A stretch of 64,000 nt of DNA, taken from positions 5,484,525 through 5,548,524 of the forward strand of contig NC_052514.1 of the NCBI RefSeq assembly GCF_014356525.2, in the 5' to 3' direction. The translations under genes were made by a program, and so were the position numbers. Under the pieces are notes generated by a model that saw nothing but the letters and a program-made list of their open reading frames with translations, was not told the DNA's origin and did no database searches. This DNA comes from Nilaparvata lugens (taxonomy: Eukaryota; Arthropoda; Insecta; Hemiptera; Delphacidae). Positions 45,178-56,825 of the stretch are shown one piece after another (positions within the stretch are counted from its first letter, which is position 1; the number at the start of each line of letters is the position of its first letter).

Positions 45178-45852
45178 ATATCGGGGACCGAGCTTCGCTC
45201 TGGAGTACAAAAGCATAAAAACTTTATTACGAATGAAGAAATTATAATAACATTCATAGTTCATACAGAAATGTTCTTTCTAATCACAGTAAATTGAGAT
45301 TAATTCCCAGAGGAATGCAAAAATTTCCCTCTCAGAGGCCCGGTTGCACAAAAACAAGTTAAATTTTTATCATGATTAACTTCACGTGAACCAAATCAGA
45401 GAAGACCATTTCAAAAAGATGGATCTACTGGAATTAATCATCATTGAAAATAACCCGGCTTTTTTGCAACCAGCTTAGTGCTGAGTACCTGATTGCAACA
45501 GCTTAGTACCTGATTGAATGATTACAAAAGTTCAACAGCTGAGTCATAATTTTGACACAGTCCCACACACATGAACTCCCTCACTCATGCACTTCCATCA
45601 CCAACAGACGACGAAATAATATTATTATCAGCTGTTTTCCCAAGGATGAATAATAATTATCCTTTTAATGTCCTTCAGCGAGTTTTCCCAATGATGAGAC
45701 CTAGTGCAATCGAATCTTTATATCATAAACCTACTATGTTCTGAATTTCGTGAGAATCGTTAGAGCCGTTCTCGAGATCCGGTGAAATACAAACATATAA
45801 ACATCTAATATCTTAACATGTAAACAGATGATGCTTGTTTAATAGTATAGGA
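45178..45852 (-). repeat. 'AAACGAGCAA' repeat, subfamily with embedded palindrome
   Basis: Starts AATATCGGGGACCGAGCTTC and ends TTGTTTAATAGTATAGGATT. Very similar to 39391-40133 over its length, with the palindrome at about 45338-45480 and a shortened decamer array. Confidence 0.75.
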
Positions 45853-45854
45853 TT

Positions 45855-45997
45855 GGTTATTTCAAACGAGAATGAACAATCAATATTACATCAATAAACC
45901 TGTATCAGCTACCGTCTATAGAAGTCATTGACAAGACACAGGATCGGCAACGTTGATCTGCTATCTTTCTTCACCACCAACGTGGAGGTCTCTTTAG
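45855..45997 (-). mobile_element. left-end fragment of a 'GTGAGGTCCACG' MITE
   Basis: Minus-strand reading gives CACTAAAGAGACCTCCACGT, then AGATAGCAGATCAACGTTGC and CAGGTTTATTGATGTAATAT, matching the copies at 7129 and 27147. Confidence 0.6.
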
Positions 45998-46582
45998 TGT
46001 CCTCGATTTTTCCCATCTGTTGCTTGTCGAATGATACAGTATCACGTTGGATTGTATCATGTTTGCTGCCACCGCTATCTAGCGTCACACTCTACAACTA
46101 CATTTAAGCTTCTCTCTACTCGATTCTCCGTCAGTGCAACTTCGATCACTGATTTTCATCAAATTGGAAGATGAATTTTGAAAATTTTACTATCAAGAAA
46201 CCTTTTTTGATGCGTGGAGAGCTCACTGAATGAAATTTCAATGCAATTAGTGTAGAATATATCACTGGAACTGACTTTATAGGTGCTGCCTCTCGCCAGA
46301 GTTTTGTGTGGAAACTCACATCAATTTCTTTGAATATTGTTATTTCAAATGAAAAGAAAGTCAGAAAAAATATAGATAGAACAAGTTGGCATTCAAAATA
46401 CACGCCAGCAATGTCGACAGCTGCAAGATAATATGCAAAGTATTAGGAGTATTTCAAACGCGAATTTGTCCTATCTATATTTTTTATGACTTCCAAATTA
46501 ATAAAAAAAAGAGAACTCATTAAATTATACATTTATAATATTATTAATTATTCATTATTTCAAATAATATTTTTTTCCTACA

Positions 46583-46657
46583 GTTACGTTGAAAAGTGGC
46601 CATTGCTGCACTGATTACAGACCGCAAAGAATCACTTTTCCGCTCTAGTGCGGGAAT
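46583..46657 (+). repeat. left half of a split CpG-rich palindromic element
   Basis: GTTACGTTGAAAAGTGGCCA .. CTCTAGTGCGGGAA is the reverse complement of 41876-41952. The rest of the element (TGCACTCCAGATTGCAACAT onwards) is found only at 56826-56903. Confidence 0.75.
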
Positions 46658-46815
46658 AGTATATTTCGCACCTAGGGCCGAAAATGAGACTTTTCCGGCT
46701 CGAAATCGGTTTTCAAGTCCGAGGCCGTAGGCCGAGGACTAGAAAAGATTGAGAGCCGGAAAAACATTTTCGCCCATGGTGAGAACGTTATTTTTCGCCA
46801 CACAGAAAAATAAAC
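46658..46815 (+). repeat. CpG-rich palindromic element, copy d
   Basis: Hairpin with nested complementary boxes: GGGCCGAAAATG / CATTTTCGCCC, TTTTCCGGCTC / GAGCCGGAAAA and AAGTCCGAGGCC / GGCCGAGGACT. The apex GCCGTAGGC (46724-46732) is the reverse complement of the GCCTACGGC apex of copies a, g and h. More CpG-palindromic sequence of this sort (GCCCTAGGGCCGTAAAAC) lies near 47375-47480. Confidence 0.65.
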
Positions 46816-47480
46816 AATATAAATATGAGAATAACTGTTTATTAGGCACTTCTGAAAGCAAAACAGGAAGGTCATAGCTCTAGCAAACCTGAGGTAATCT
46901 GAATATCAGGAAATTGTCCAAGTATTTTTATTCTGATTTTTTGTCTAAATAACCTAAAATATTATGTTTAATTATGTAAGAGGTTGAGTTTATACTTTTT
47001 ATTCTTCCAAATGGCAATAAGATGATATTATTATAAATGTTTTGATTCTTGAATAATAAAAACACAAATAATGAAAAGTTTTTTGATCAGCTGTTTAAGC
47101 ACAATTTGGCCAATCTGAATGTCAACGTCAACAATGCTTGTTGTCGTTGACTTCGGAAGTTTAGGTTAGAAGTTCTATCCTACTATGAAATTCGAATTTG
47201 AATATTTATAATATATATATCTTATCTGTATTTTATTCATCCAAATAAAATGATAGTATCTTATTGCAGAATACTTATTCAATTCTAGAAGCATAAACTG
47301 ATTCCGTTTCATAAACCATTTTGTAAACACGTTCACATCAAATCAGAATCAGCTGACTTCAAGGTTATTTTACAGCCCTAGGGCCGTAAAACTTTTACCG
47401 GCCTGGTCAGAAAACAATCATTTTCGGCCTCCATATGACGCACGAAAACCAGCTCATTACATCCAAGTGGGGCGAAAAAA

Positions 47481-48194
47481 TTTTTTCCTCCACCTACTAT
47501 CAAAAGTCTCATTTTACACCCTGGAATCGAATACTAAAGTACTACTTTTCCTCCCATGGGACTAAAAATAATTCCCAGCGGGAAAAGTGATCACTTTTAC
47601 TCCCAAGGGAGTAAAAATAAACCCATAAGATTAACATGGGAAGAAGTCCGACATGAGGAATGTGGCAACACTGTCGTGGTCGGTAGAGGAAAAGTAAAAG
47701 AGCTCTATTTCGATCTTTGGAATATTTTAGCTCTAGGAAATAAGTAGCTCTATTTCGATTGTTAGGTTATGTTCAACCGTTGGTGGATATGAAAAAGTAC
47801 ACACCTCTAACGTCATCGGCATCTCTACGAGAGCGTTCATCTAAAGGTACGTTTTCGTTTATGCGACTTTTCCGCAGTCGCGACGGCAAGCATTGTTGAC
47901 ATTCATATTGTCCAAATTTCAAGTGTGCTAAAAGAGCTCTATTTCGATCTTTGGAATTTTTAGCTCTAGAAATAAGTAGCTCTATTTCGATTGTTAGGTT
48001 AGTTCAACCGTTGGTGGATATGAAAAAGTACACACCTCTAACGTGGATATGAAAAAGTACACACCTCTAACGTCATCGGCATCTCTACGAGAGCGTTCAT
48101 CTAAAGGTACGTTTCGTTATGCGAACTTTTATTTAATTATTCAATATACAAATTATTCATTGTTATAGGTATTGGTGTAGGTGGAGGAAAAATG
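47481..48194. mobile_element. CATTTTTCCTCCACCTAC element, copy 2
   Basis: Near-identical to 30125-30854, including the partial internal duplications. Differences are mostly one-base length changes. The left end reads ATTTTTTCCTCCACCTAC and the right GTAGGTGGAGGAAAAATG. Confidence 0.75.
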
Positions 48195-48315
48195 TTGTGT
48201 GCATCACGGGACTAAAGTACTTATTCTCCCTCAGGGAAATTGTCGCCCTCGGCTACGCCATCGGGCGACAACAGTTTCCCTCAGGGAGAAAAAGTTGCAC
48301 TTAGTCCCTAGATGC
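48195..48315 (+). repeat. CpG-rich palindromic element, copy f, interrupted by the LTR element
   Basis: Same hairpin as 30855-30992 up to TTAGTCCCTAGATGC. The remaining ACAAATAACTATT lies on the far side of the LTR element at 56813-56825. Confidence 0.8.
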
Positions 48316-50785
48316 TGTGATGATTTTTTAAATAGACCTCATGAGAAGAGAGAAAAATTGTGATTACCTTTTAAAATGAAAGAATTTGCTAAAGGAATAG
48401 TTAGCGACCGAGCGATAAAGCTTACTTCTCAGTACTGTAATAGATAAGAGTACCGTTCTGTACCGAATATTTTCTAGAAAATTATTCAATAAAATTATAA
48501 TTATTCTGCAAATAAAGCACGAATTATTTACGAACTGCTCATGGATTTGAGGTTACACTTTTTTACTATCGATCAGATTTTTTAAAACAGTTCGACGCAG
48601 CAGACTGATTCAAGTATTGTCAATGTCATGCTGGCTTCACGCAAGATATATACCATTTCTAAAAATTATAAAACTATCAATAAAGGACCAAGAATTTCAA
48701 ATAAAAATAAATGTATGTATATCGTTGAAATTATTTATTACTTAAGAATTATATTATATGTCAGGTCTTATTGTAACTAACTAGGTCATAGCATGAACAG
48801 TATATTATTGATAAAACTGCAGAAATTAATAACAGTCTCAGACATAATAAAAATTGTATAAGAATATTAATTATTAATGATAATTCAACTGAACCACATG
48901 GTAATTAAATCTCTTTGGCAAGCCTAAGCCAATCATAGTGCATAGAAATAGCACCAAAAAGGTGATTGTTTGAAAGCAACACATGTTAATCTACTATCAG
49001 ACAACAACCTGCCTTATCATATACGCTAGCACATGTACATTGTATGAGAGGAACTATGTCTAGAAGATTAAGCAGTTTTAAGAATTACATAAATTGAATT
49101 ATTATTGTAATTAAAGGAATTATATTCTACTGCCTGCCACTGACGTCACGTCTACGTCACAATCGTTCTACCAATGGCAAATTTTCATGCAAATTTATTA
49201 CATCGAGATTCTCAGAAGAAAGGTCTAGCCAAGAAGCTGAGAGAAAAGACAGCACTTCCCTTTTGAAATCCTCACCGTTCAGATCTCTTTATAGTTACAA
49301 GACCTATTTGTAAAATTTTCGTTCGATTTTATATGTTTTATTTGTGAGCCAATATTTTAGGCCAATCTATTTGTTATTTGTAAATTTATATTCATCAGTC
49401 GATAAATTAAAAGTTTAAAGTAAATTATCCCTTAATTAATTTGGTGAAGGAAATATTAAATTAAAAATCTCCCACGTGCTGAAACCGAAGCCTGGATTGC
49501 TGCCGATCAAACGATTTTTGATCTAAAGAAGAAAACCACGACCGCCAAGGAATTTCACGTGATTTATAAGTTAAAGGGGCCCCAATCTACGCTCGAAAAT
49601 ATTTCAGTGCAGAAACATAAATTTTCTTCGTTAAATTATTGGCCACGCCGACAAGCGCTTTAGCATTTAAGAGCCTAGAATTTGTTCAATATTTAATTTA
49701 TACGAACTTGTAGTTGATTAGCTATCCTCCGCTGCCAGAACCACGACCCCGAGCATTTTAAAAATATTTTATAATTCATTTTCATATTTTTCAAAACTGT
49801 TAAATTTTATCAATTGTAAAATTCTGTCGAATCACGCATGGTATCATGCAAGCACAAGAAAATTTTTAACTCTTTTGTTAATGCTAATTATTATCAACCT
49901 GTAAATCAAATTCTGAATCTGCACTGTATGATCATATATTTTATTATAATATATTTCAGTTTTGTTAATTCGTTTTCTGAGTTCGATTATTTCTAAGCCT
50001 GTCAATTATTGTGTCTGATACGTTCTATATCATCAAGAACCGATCAAATACGATCATGGAATAATTGAATTAAGCTGGATATTGGAACAGGTCTAAGTGG
50101 ATGTAGCGAGTGGGGTCAGATCGAGATATTTAGTCTTTGTCCTTACCTGCTCATATATCAGCTTTTATCTGTTACCAACCTCGACTTAGGAGCGAACACA
50201 TCAATTGTACAGCAGATGCAGCCAGAGATCATATAAATTCCTACAATAGAGCTTAAAACCCGACAAGACTCTGTTCTCGAAGTATATTCTGAACGATATT
50301 TGGCCCAAATACCGTATTTTAATCCTTCAGAACTTATTAGAGACGCAGTCCCGTAAATTATCTACATCGGGATTTTTGCTCGACCTGTATGATTTTATAT
50401 GCTATTCTTCACAGGTAATAATTTTAAGGTATCCGTCTTCAGTGTTTAGCGATCGCTACACTGCTTATAAAAATTTCATCACTATACAATCTGTCATTAG
50501 AAGAATCAAGGGTGAGCGAGCGTTTAGGCCTCCCGCGATTCCGACAATTGTATTGAATCTTGTAGTGAATCAATCAGTCTGGTGTACACTTAGCGTCCAC
50601 GTACGCAGTTACAAAATTTATAGCCTCTACACCATTGATTCAGTACAAGATTCACTCTACATGTGTGAAGCCGTTAAAAAACGCACCACATGATTTGCCG
50701 GCCCAATGTGTGGCATTTAGATACAACACTACAAGGTTTGGCAAATCTCTCTACGTATGTGAGGCGAGTAAAATACAGCTTCACA
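48316..50785 (+). repeat. 5' LTR
   Basis: Starts TGTGATGATTTTTTAAATAG and ends CAGCTTCACA. It contains TGACGTCA (49141-49148), TACGTCA, CCAAT (49171-49175), an octamer ATGCAAAT (49187-49194) and TTTATAG (49288-49294) in that order, a plausible U3 promoter. Compared with the 3' LTR, many differences are single missing bases in homopolymers. Confidence 0.85.
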
Positions 50786-50806
50786 TGATTTGGCGCCCAA
50801 CAGTGA
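50786..50806 (+). other. primer-binding site
   Basis: After a 5-nt spacer (TGATT) comes TGGCGCCCAACAGTG, beginning with the TGG that pairs with a tRNA 3' CCA. The priming tRNA was not identified. A second, diverged version of this junction (CACATGATTTGCCGGCCCAA) lies about 95 bp upstream inside the LTR. Confidence 0.6.
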
Positions 50807-51611
50807 TAGGCATTGAAGAGGTGGATAATCGACTACGAGGATTATTTAGTTGCTCAGTATACTATAGCGCTGACAACGGGAAAATTTTTTGAAAAAATTC
50901 ATGGTTGTGAATTTCTTCGAATTTAATATTAACTGTTCACTGTTATACAAAACAGCAAGACGTGCCATACCCAATTTTTGAACGGAAAAGAAATTTATCG
51001 ATTGATGAATTTTTAGAGAAAAAATCGAACTCAGAATTTCATTATTGTGTTATTCAAAAATTGGTCATATCATAAGTCATAGGTTTAAGAAATACCATAA
51101 GAGAAGTCATACTATTTAAGAGTATTAGGTCTATATTGAAATTTTATAAGAAATTTACGGAAAAGAAGATTGAAGTTATTTACATTTTTTTTAAAAGAAT
51201 TTTTAAAGCATAAAGAGGGAAGTAAAATTAAATCACGGATATATTGCGGAATAAGTCAAGCAGAACACTGCTGCTTTTGTATAAAATTTTGCAAAGAATA
51301 CTAGCCCCATATATAGAATTGCGGCAAGAAATTATAAGAGTAGTATATTTATAATAATAATAATAATAAATTGTAAGAGGCGTACCTTTGTCACCGCATT
51401 ATCCATTGTGTATCCTGTATGTTGTTATCATTTCATGTTAACGATATTGCTGATTTGATTCACTTCATCACTGAACATATTCTTGAATCACACTTTTGTA
51501 TTTCTCCATTGAACGAATTTTTCACACTATTTCAATTTTTGATCATTCACATAACCTCACATGTTCACGGTCGTTTCAACGCACTCGCATCATTGTATCA
51601 TTCAATATACC

Positions 51612-52958
51612 ATGGAAGATCCACACCGCATCCTGGAGCCCACATCAGCGATGTCAGAGACGGAGGAGTTCGCGTGGAAGAAACGCCCATGTACCACCGC
51701 TCCAGAAGTCCAGACACCCACATCTCACGTCACAGAACCATTGCCGCCGACTGAGGACCGCACATTCACCCTTTCCCAGCAGGATATAAACACCCTCCTG
51801 GAAGCAGTAAACAAAATGATTAAAATACAAGAAGAGATGATTAGAGACAACAAACAAATAAAAGAAGCATCAAAGAAAACAAATGAAACACTAAACAATA
51901 TAGATCAGAACTACGACCAAATAAAAGAAGACAACAAACGAGCAAAGGAAGAATTGAAAAAGGAAATTCAAGAAGTAAAGAAGGTAAATGAACAAGGTTT
52001 TGAGAAACTGGATCAACAGTTGGAGGAAGCAGCGGAAAGAAGCAGGATGTTAGGACGGCAAATCAAGGAGAAAAGTCAGACAATTAAAATCAATATTGGA
52101 CCAGTGATTGAGCCCATGCATGCAGAAGCAAACATACTCGACGAGGAGGTCATAAAACAGGCAAGTGAACATGACACATATAAGGAAGACCAACCTACCG
52201 AGAAGGTCAAGACTGAAGTCGCACCGCACCCTGCAGAACGCCGAGAGGAGTCAGACGACATCACCAGCCAAGCCGAGGACGACATCCATGGCATAGAGGG
52301 ACAGCCCGTACCACCGCGCGCCGGACACCAGGAGTCCAAGGACGTTGCCCGCCGAGTGGAAGAGCAGCCCGGACCGCCGACCGCACGTATCTCCGAGACA
52401 CCAAGGACAGCACCTGTAACAGATAAACCCAGCACTCATGAAGATAGTTCGCCAGACAATAGAAATAAAACAAAAATTCACAACAAATCAAAATCTCCAC
52501 CAAAACTGAAAACCCATGAATCAAAACAACAAACAAGATGTCAAAGAAGAAAATCATCTACTAGAATTCATCTACACCGCCGTCATGTTAGGCTGAAATC
52601 CTACATCAAATCTTTCACCAGCAGGCAAGAAAAAAGGAAGACGGTATCAAGAAGGGCCTACAACCACCGCAGTCATGTCCGGTTGAAATCAAACAGACTG
52701 TACACCAGCATGCAGAAAAGAAAACTACTATCAACCAAAATCAACACACATCACCGGCATGTCAGGTTTAAAAAGATCAAACTACATGTCACCGGTCGAC
52801 AAGGAAGGACAACATTGGCTGAAGAGATCTACCTACTTCGCAGGCACATTCGTTTTAAGCTAAGTTTGATAAAATGGATAGTTGCAAATCGGAATTGGAC
52901 CTTGAATAATACCGAAATCAAATTTAGATGGGGGCTTGAGAAAGAAATAATGTTTTAA
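51612..52958 (+). CDS. lysine/arginine-rich coiled-coil protein of the LTR element
   Basis: 448 residues from the ATG at 51612, chosen because its context ATACCATGG is better than the in-frame ATG at 51561, which would add 17 residues. Numbered from 51612, residues about 60-155 form a Lys/Glu/Gln-rich predicted coiled coil (KMIKIQEEMIRDNKQIKEA..). Residues about 180-315 are acidic, Pro-rich and likely disordered. Residues about 320-420 are strongly basic and contain four spaced copies of H-R-x-H-V/I-R-L/F-K, about 28-30 residues apart. The position suggests a Gag-like structural role, and the basic tail would suit nucleic-acid binding, but there is no CCHC knuckle, no protease motif and no family I recognise. 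The basic block is C-terminal, as in nucleocapsid regions. Confidence 0.65.
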   Translation: MEDPHRILEPTSAMSETEEFAWKKRPCTTAPEVQTPTSHVTEPLPPTEDRTFTLSQQDINTLLEAVNKMIKIQEEMIRDNKQIKEASKKTNETLNNIDQNYDQIKEDNKRAKEELKKEIQEVKKVNEQGFEKLDQQLEEAAERSRMLGRQIKEKSQTIKINIGPVIEPMHAEANILDEEVIKQASEHDTYKEDQPTEKVKTEVAPHPAERREESDDITSQAEDDIHGIEGQPVPPRAGHQESKDVARRVEEQPGPPTARISETPRTAPVTDKPSTHEDSSPDNRNKTKIHNKSKSPPKLKTHESKQQTRCQRRKSSTRIHLHRRHVRLKSYIKSFTSRQEKRKTVSRRAYNHRSHVRLKSNRLYTSMQKRKLLSTKINTHHRHVRFKKIKLHVTGRQGRTTLAEEIYLLRRHIRFKLSLIKWIVANRNWTLNNTEIKFRWGLEKEIMF

Positions 52959-54315
52959 TTAACTGGAAACTACATTTGTGGAATACACCAAGTATCAAAC
53001 ACTTCATAGTCACAGCCTACCCATTGAATCACATCTTTGCGAACTAGCATATTTCTACTGCAGCCTAATCAACATAGCCTAAACTTCGCCGCATCTCAGC
53101 TAATAAAGAAATACTATCAATCTACTTCAAATGAAGAAATTATTATCAACTCTAAGTCAAGAAAATAAAACTACGAAACAACTTTAAAAATTACCAACCT
53201 GATCAAGACATCTGCCTCGTGTCATAGTCATCATAGAAACAATCGCTGGTATCATCTGCACAACTGAAAAACAGAAACAAGAATATATATATCCACAGAA
53301 AATAATTATAAATTAGAAATAACATGAAATTAGTAGTGAATAGGAGGAAAGAAAATAAACAAAGTTTATTTGAAAAAATGCGTAAATCTAACCTTGAAAT
53401 ACAGAATCGATAGAAAAATCTATTCAGAACCAAAGCTGTTCGATAATTTTCTTCGTCACACCAACCAATGTGTGCGAAATCATAGAGTCAATGTTAATGG
53501 AATCAAAGCAATATCGTTATTAATTATTGTAACCTATTATTTAATGTGAAATTATAAGTAAAAAACGCAACCAAAAATATATATATGTAAATTGCACGAA
53601 ATGCGCATGTTCTATGTCATATAAATGTATCTCTAAAAAACTCCAAAGAAAATGAAATTCTTACCTTAAAATGTGAAATTTATTATTGTTGCATCAAAGA
53701 TCATGAATTGTAATTCAAATTGATGAATATAATCTTGAAAGCATAATATTTATAACCAGCATTGATAAAAATAAAAAAAAAACCATTTCAAGTGTAACCC
53801 TGTTTGTACACAAGGTACTAAGTGTAAAAAAGGAATTGCTCGAGTCAAACGGTAGACATTGTCAAGTCACCGAAGTTAAATCACACTCTCACCCAATTTA
53901 TGTAAAAGCCAGAACAAAGAGTCGAAACCTGTAATAACCATGAAAAATGATGAAAATCTATATTTGTTGCCAATACTGTTCGAATCCTAAGAGGTAATAT
54001 GTTGAATTTTGTATATTTGTTATAGTTATGGGTCTGCTCATAAGCCACCCGTGAATGGAAGTTGTGGAGTTGTTAATGAAGGATCCAAAGAGACCTCATT
54101 AATTATTGTATTTCGATTGCATCCAATGGAAGGAACAATCAATTATTTATTTTCGTAGCCAAAAGTGCACGATATATCGTTTTTAGTGTTAAGTGTGGAG
54201 TTTTCGTAAAAGTAAGGAGATGAAATGGTGTATTCATCACAATATCGGATTTTTCAAATAATCATTGTTTCGACTCGTCTCCCAATTACCTATTTAAAAT
54301 ATCCTGGGGGCTTTG
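52959..54315 (+). other. non-coding 3' part of the LTR element interior
   Basis: About 1.36 kb of AT-rich sequence with no long frame, where pol would be expected. Just before the 3' LTR is ATCCTGGGGGCTTTG, a weak candidate for a polypurine tract. Confidence 0.5.
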
Positions 54316-56808
54316 TGTGATGAATTTTTTAAATAGACCTCATGAGAAGAGAGAAAAATTGTGATTACCTTTTAAAATGAAAGAATTTGCTAAAGGAATA
54401 GTTAGCGACTGAGCGATAAAGCTTACTTATCAGTAACTGTATATTAGATAAGAGTACCGTTCTGTACCGAATATTTTCTAGAAAAATTATTCAATAAAAT
54501 TATAATTATTCTGCAAATAAAGCACGAATTATTTACGAACTGCTCATTGAATTTGAGGTTACACTTTGTTTACTATCGATCAGATGTTTTTAAAACAGTT
54601 CGAACGCAGCTGACTGATTCAAAGTATTGTCAAATGTCATGCTGGCTTCACGCAAGATATAATACCATTTCTAAAAATTATAAAACTATCAATAAAGGAC
54701 CAAGAATTCAAATAAAAAAATAAAATGTATGTATTATCGTTGAAATTATTTATTACTTAAGAAATTATATTATATGTCAGGTCTTATTGTAACTAACTAG
54801 GTCATAGCATGAACAGTATATTATTGATAAAAACTGCAGAAATTAATTATAACAGTCTCAGACATAATAAAAATTGTATAAGAATATTAATTTATTAATG
54901 ATTAATTCAACTGAACCACATGGTAATTAAATCTCTTTGGCAAGCCTAAGCCAATCATAGTGCATAGAAATAGCACCAAAAAGGTGATCGTTTGAAAGCA
55001 ACACATGTTAATCTACTATCAGACAACAAACCTGCCTTATCATATACGCTAGCACATGTACATTGTATGAGAGGAACTATGTCTAGAAGATTAAGCAGTT
55101 TTAAGAATTACATAAATTGAATTATTATTGTAATTAAAGGAATTATATTCTACTGCCTGCCACTGACGTCACGTCTACGTCACAATCGTTCTACCAATGG
55201 CAAATTTTCATGCAAATTATTACATCGAGATTCTCAGAAGAAAGGTCTAGCCAAGAAGCTTAGAGAAAAGACAGCACTTCCCTTTGAAATCCTCACCGTT
55301 CAGATCTCTTTATAGTTACCAAGACCTATTTGTAAAATTTTCGTTCGATTTTATATGTTTTATTTGTGAGCCAATATTTTAGGCCAATCTATTTGTTATT
55401 TGTAAATTTATATTCATCAGTCGATAAATTAAAAGTTTAAAGTAAATTATCCCTTAATTAATTTGGTGAAGGAAATATTAAATTAAAATTCCCCACGTGC
55501 TGAAACCGAAGCCTGGATTGCTGCCGATCAAACGATTTTGATCTAAAGAAGAAAACCACGACCGCCAAGGAATTTCACGTGAGTTATAAGTTTAAAGGGG
55601 CCCCAATCTACGCTTCGAAAATATTTCAGTGCAGAAACATAAATTTTCTTCGTTAAATTATTGGCCACGCCGACAAGCGCTTAGCATTTAAGAGCCTAGA
55701 ATTTGTTCAATATTAATTTATACGAACTTGTAGTTGATTAGCTATCCTCCGCTGCCAGAACCACGACCCCGAGCATTTTAAAAATATTTTATAATTCATT
55801 TTTCACTATTTTTTCAAAACTGTTAAATTTTATCAATTGTAAAATTCTGTCGAATCACGCATGGTATCATGCAAGCACAAGAAAATTTTTAACTCTTTTG
55901 TTAATGCTAAATTATTATCAACCTGTAAATCAAATTCTGAATCTGCACTGTATGATCATATATTTTATTATAATATATTTCAGTTTTGTTAATTCGTTTT
56001 CTGAGTTCGATTATTTCTTAAGCCTGTCAATTATTGTGTCTGATACGTTCTATATCATCAAGAACCGATCGAATACGATCATTGGAATAATTGAATTAAG
56101 CTGGATATTGGAACAGGTCTAAGTGGATGTAGCGAGTGGGGTCAGATCGAGATATTTATTCTTTGTCCTTACCTGCTCATATATCAGCTTTTATCTGTTA
56201 CCAACCTCGACTTAGGAGCGAACACATCATTGTACAGCAGATGCAGCCAGAGATCATATAAATTCCTACAATAGAGCTTAAAACCCGACAAGACTCTGTT
56301 CTCGAAGTATATTCTGAACGATATTTGGTCCAAATACCGTATTTTAATCCTTCAGAACTTATTAGAGACGCAGTCCCGTAAATTATCTACATCGGGATTT
56401 TTGCTCGACCTGTATGATTTTATATGCTCATTCTTCACAGGTAATAATTTTAAGGTATCCGTATTCAGTGTTAGCGATCGCTACACTGCTTATAAAAATT
56501 TCATCACATACAATCTGTCATTAGAAGAATCAAGGGTGAGCGAGCGTTTAGGCCTCCCGCGATTCCGACAATTGTATTGAATCTTGTAGTGAATCAATCA
56601 GTCTGGTGTACACTTAGCGTCCACGCACGCAGTTACAAAATTTATAGCCTCTACACCATTGATTCAGTACAAGATTCACTCTACATGTGTGAAGCCGTTA
56701 AAAAAACGCACCACATGATTTGCCGGCCCAACGTGTGGCATTTAGATACACACTACATGATTTGGCAAATCTCTCTACGTATGTGAGGCGAGTAAATTCA
56801 CGCTTACA
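54316..56808 (+). repeat. 3' LTR
   Basis: Starts TGTGATGAATTTTTTAAATA and ends TTCACGCTTACA. It matches the 5' LTR throughout, including the CRE/CCAAT/octamer cluster and the duplicated primer-site-like segment near its end. Confidence 0.85.
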
Positions 56809-56825
56809 ATGCACAAATAACTATT

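Larger units (their letters stand above)
48316..56808 (+). mobile_element. complete non-autonomous LTR retrotransposon
   Basis: Two direct LTRs (48316-50785 and 54316-56808) enclose 3530 bp. ATGC is duplicated at 48312-48315 and 56809-56812, and the intact empty site CCTAGATGCACAAATAACTA is present at 30969-30988. A tRNA-type primer site begins at 50791. The interior has one long frame, a Lys/Arg-rich protein at 51612-52958. I found no protease, reverse transcriptase, RNase H, integrase or zinc-knuckle motif, so movement would need enzymes from elsewhere. The 4-bp duplication suggests a Ty3/gypsy-type integrase (inference). LTRs of about 2.5 kb are unusually long for insect elements. Confidence 0.85.

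Noticed and set aside
50376..50892. Open frames of 85-105 residues at the end of the 5' LTR
   Set aside because: They lie in the LTR, overlap one another, and their counterparts in the 3' LTR (56577-56989) are disrupted or different because of single-base indels.
52076..52557. Minus-strand frames (98-119 residues) opposite the LTR-element protein
   Set aside because: Antisense shadows of the longer plus-strand frame, with no start context or motif support.
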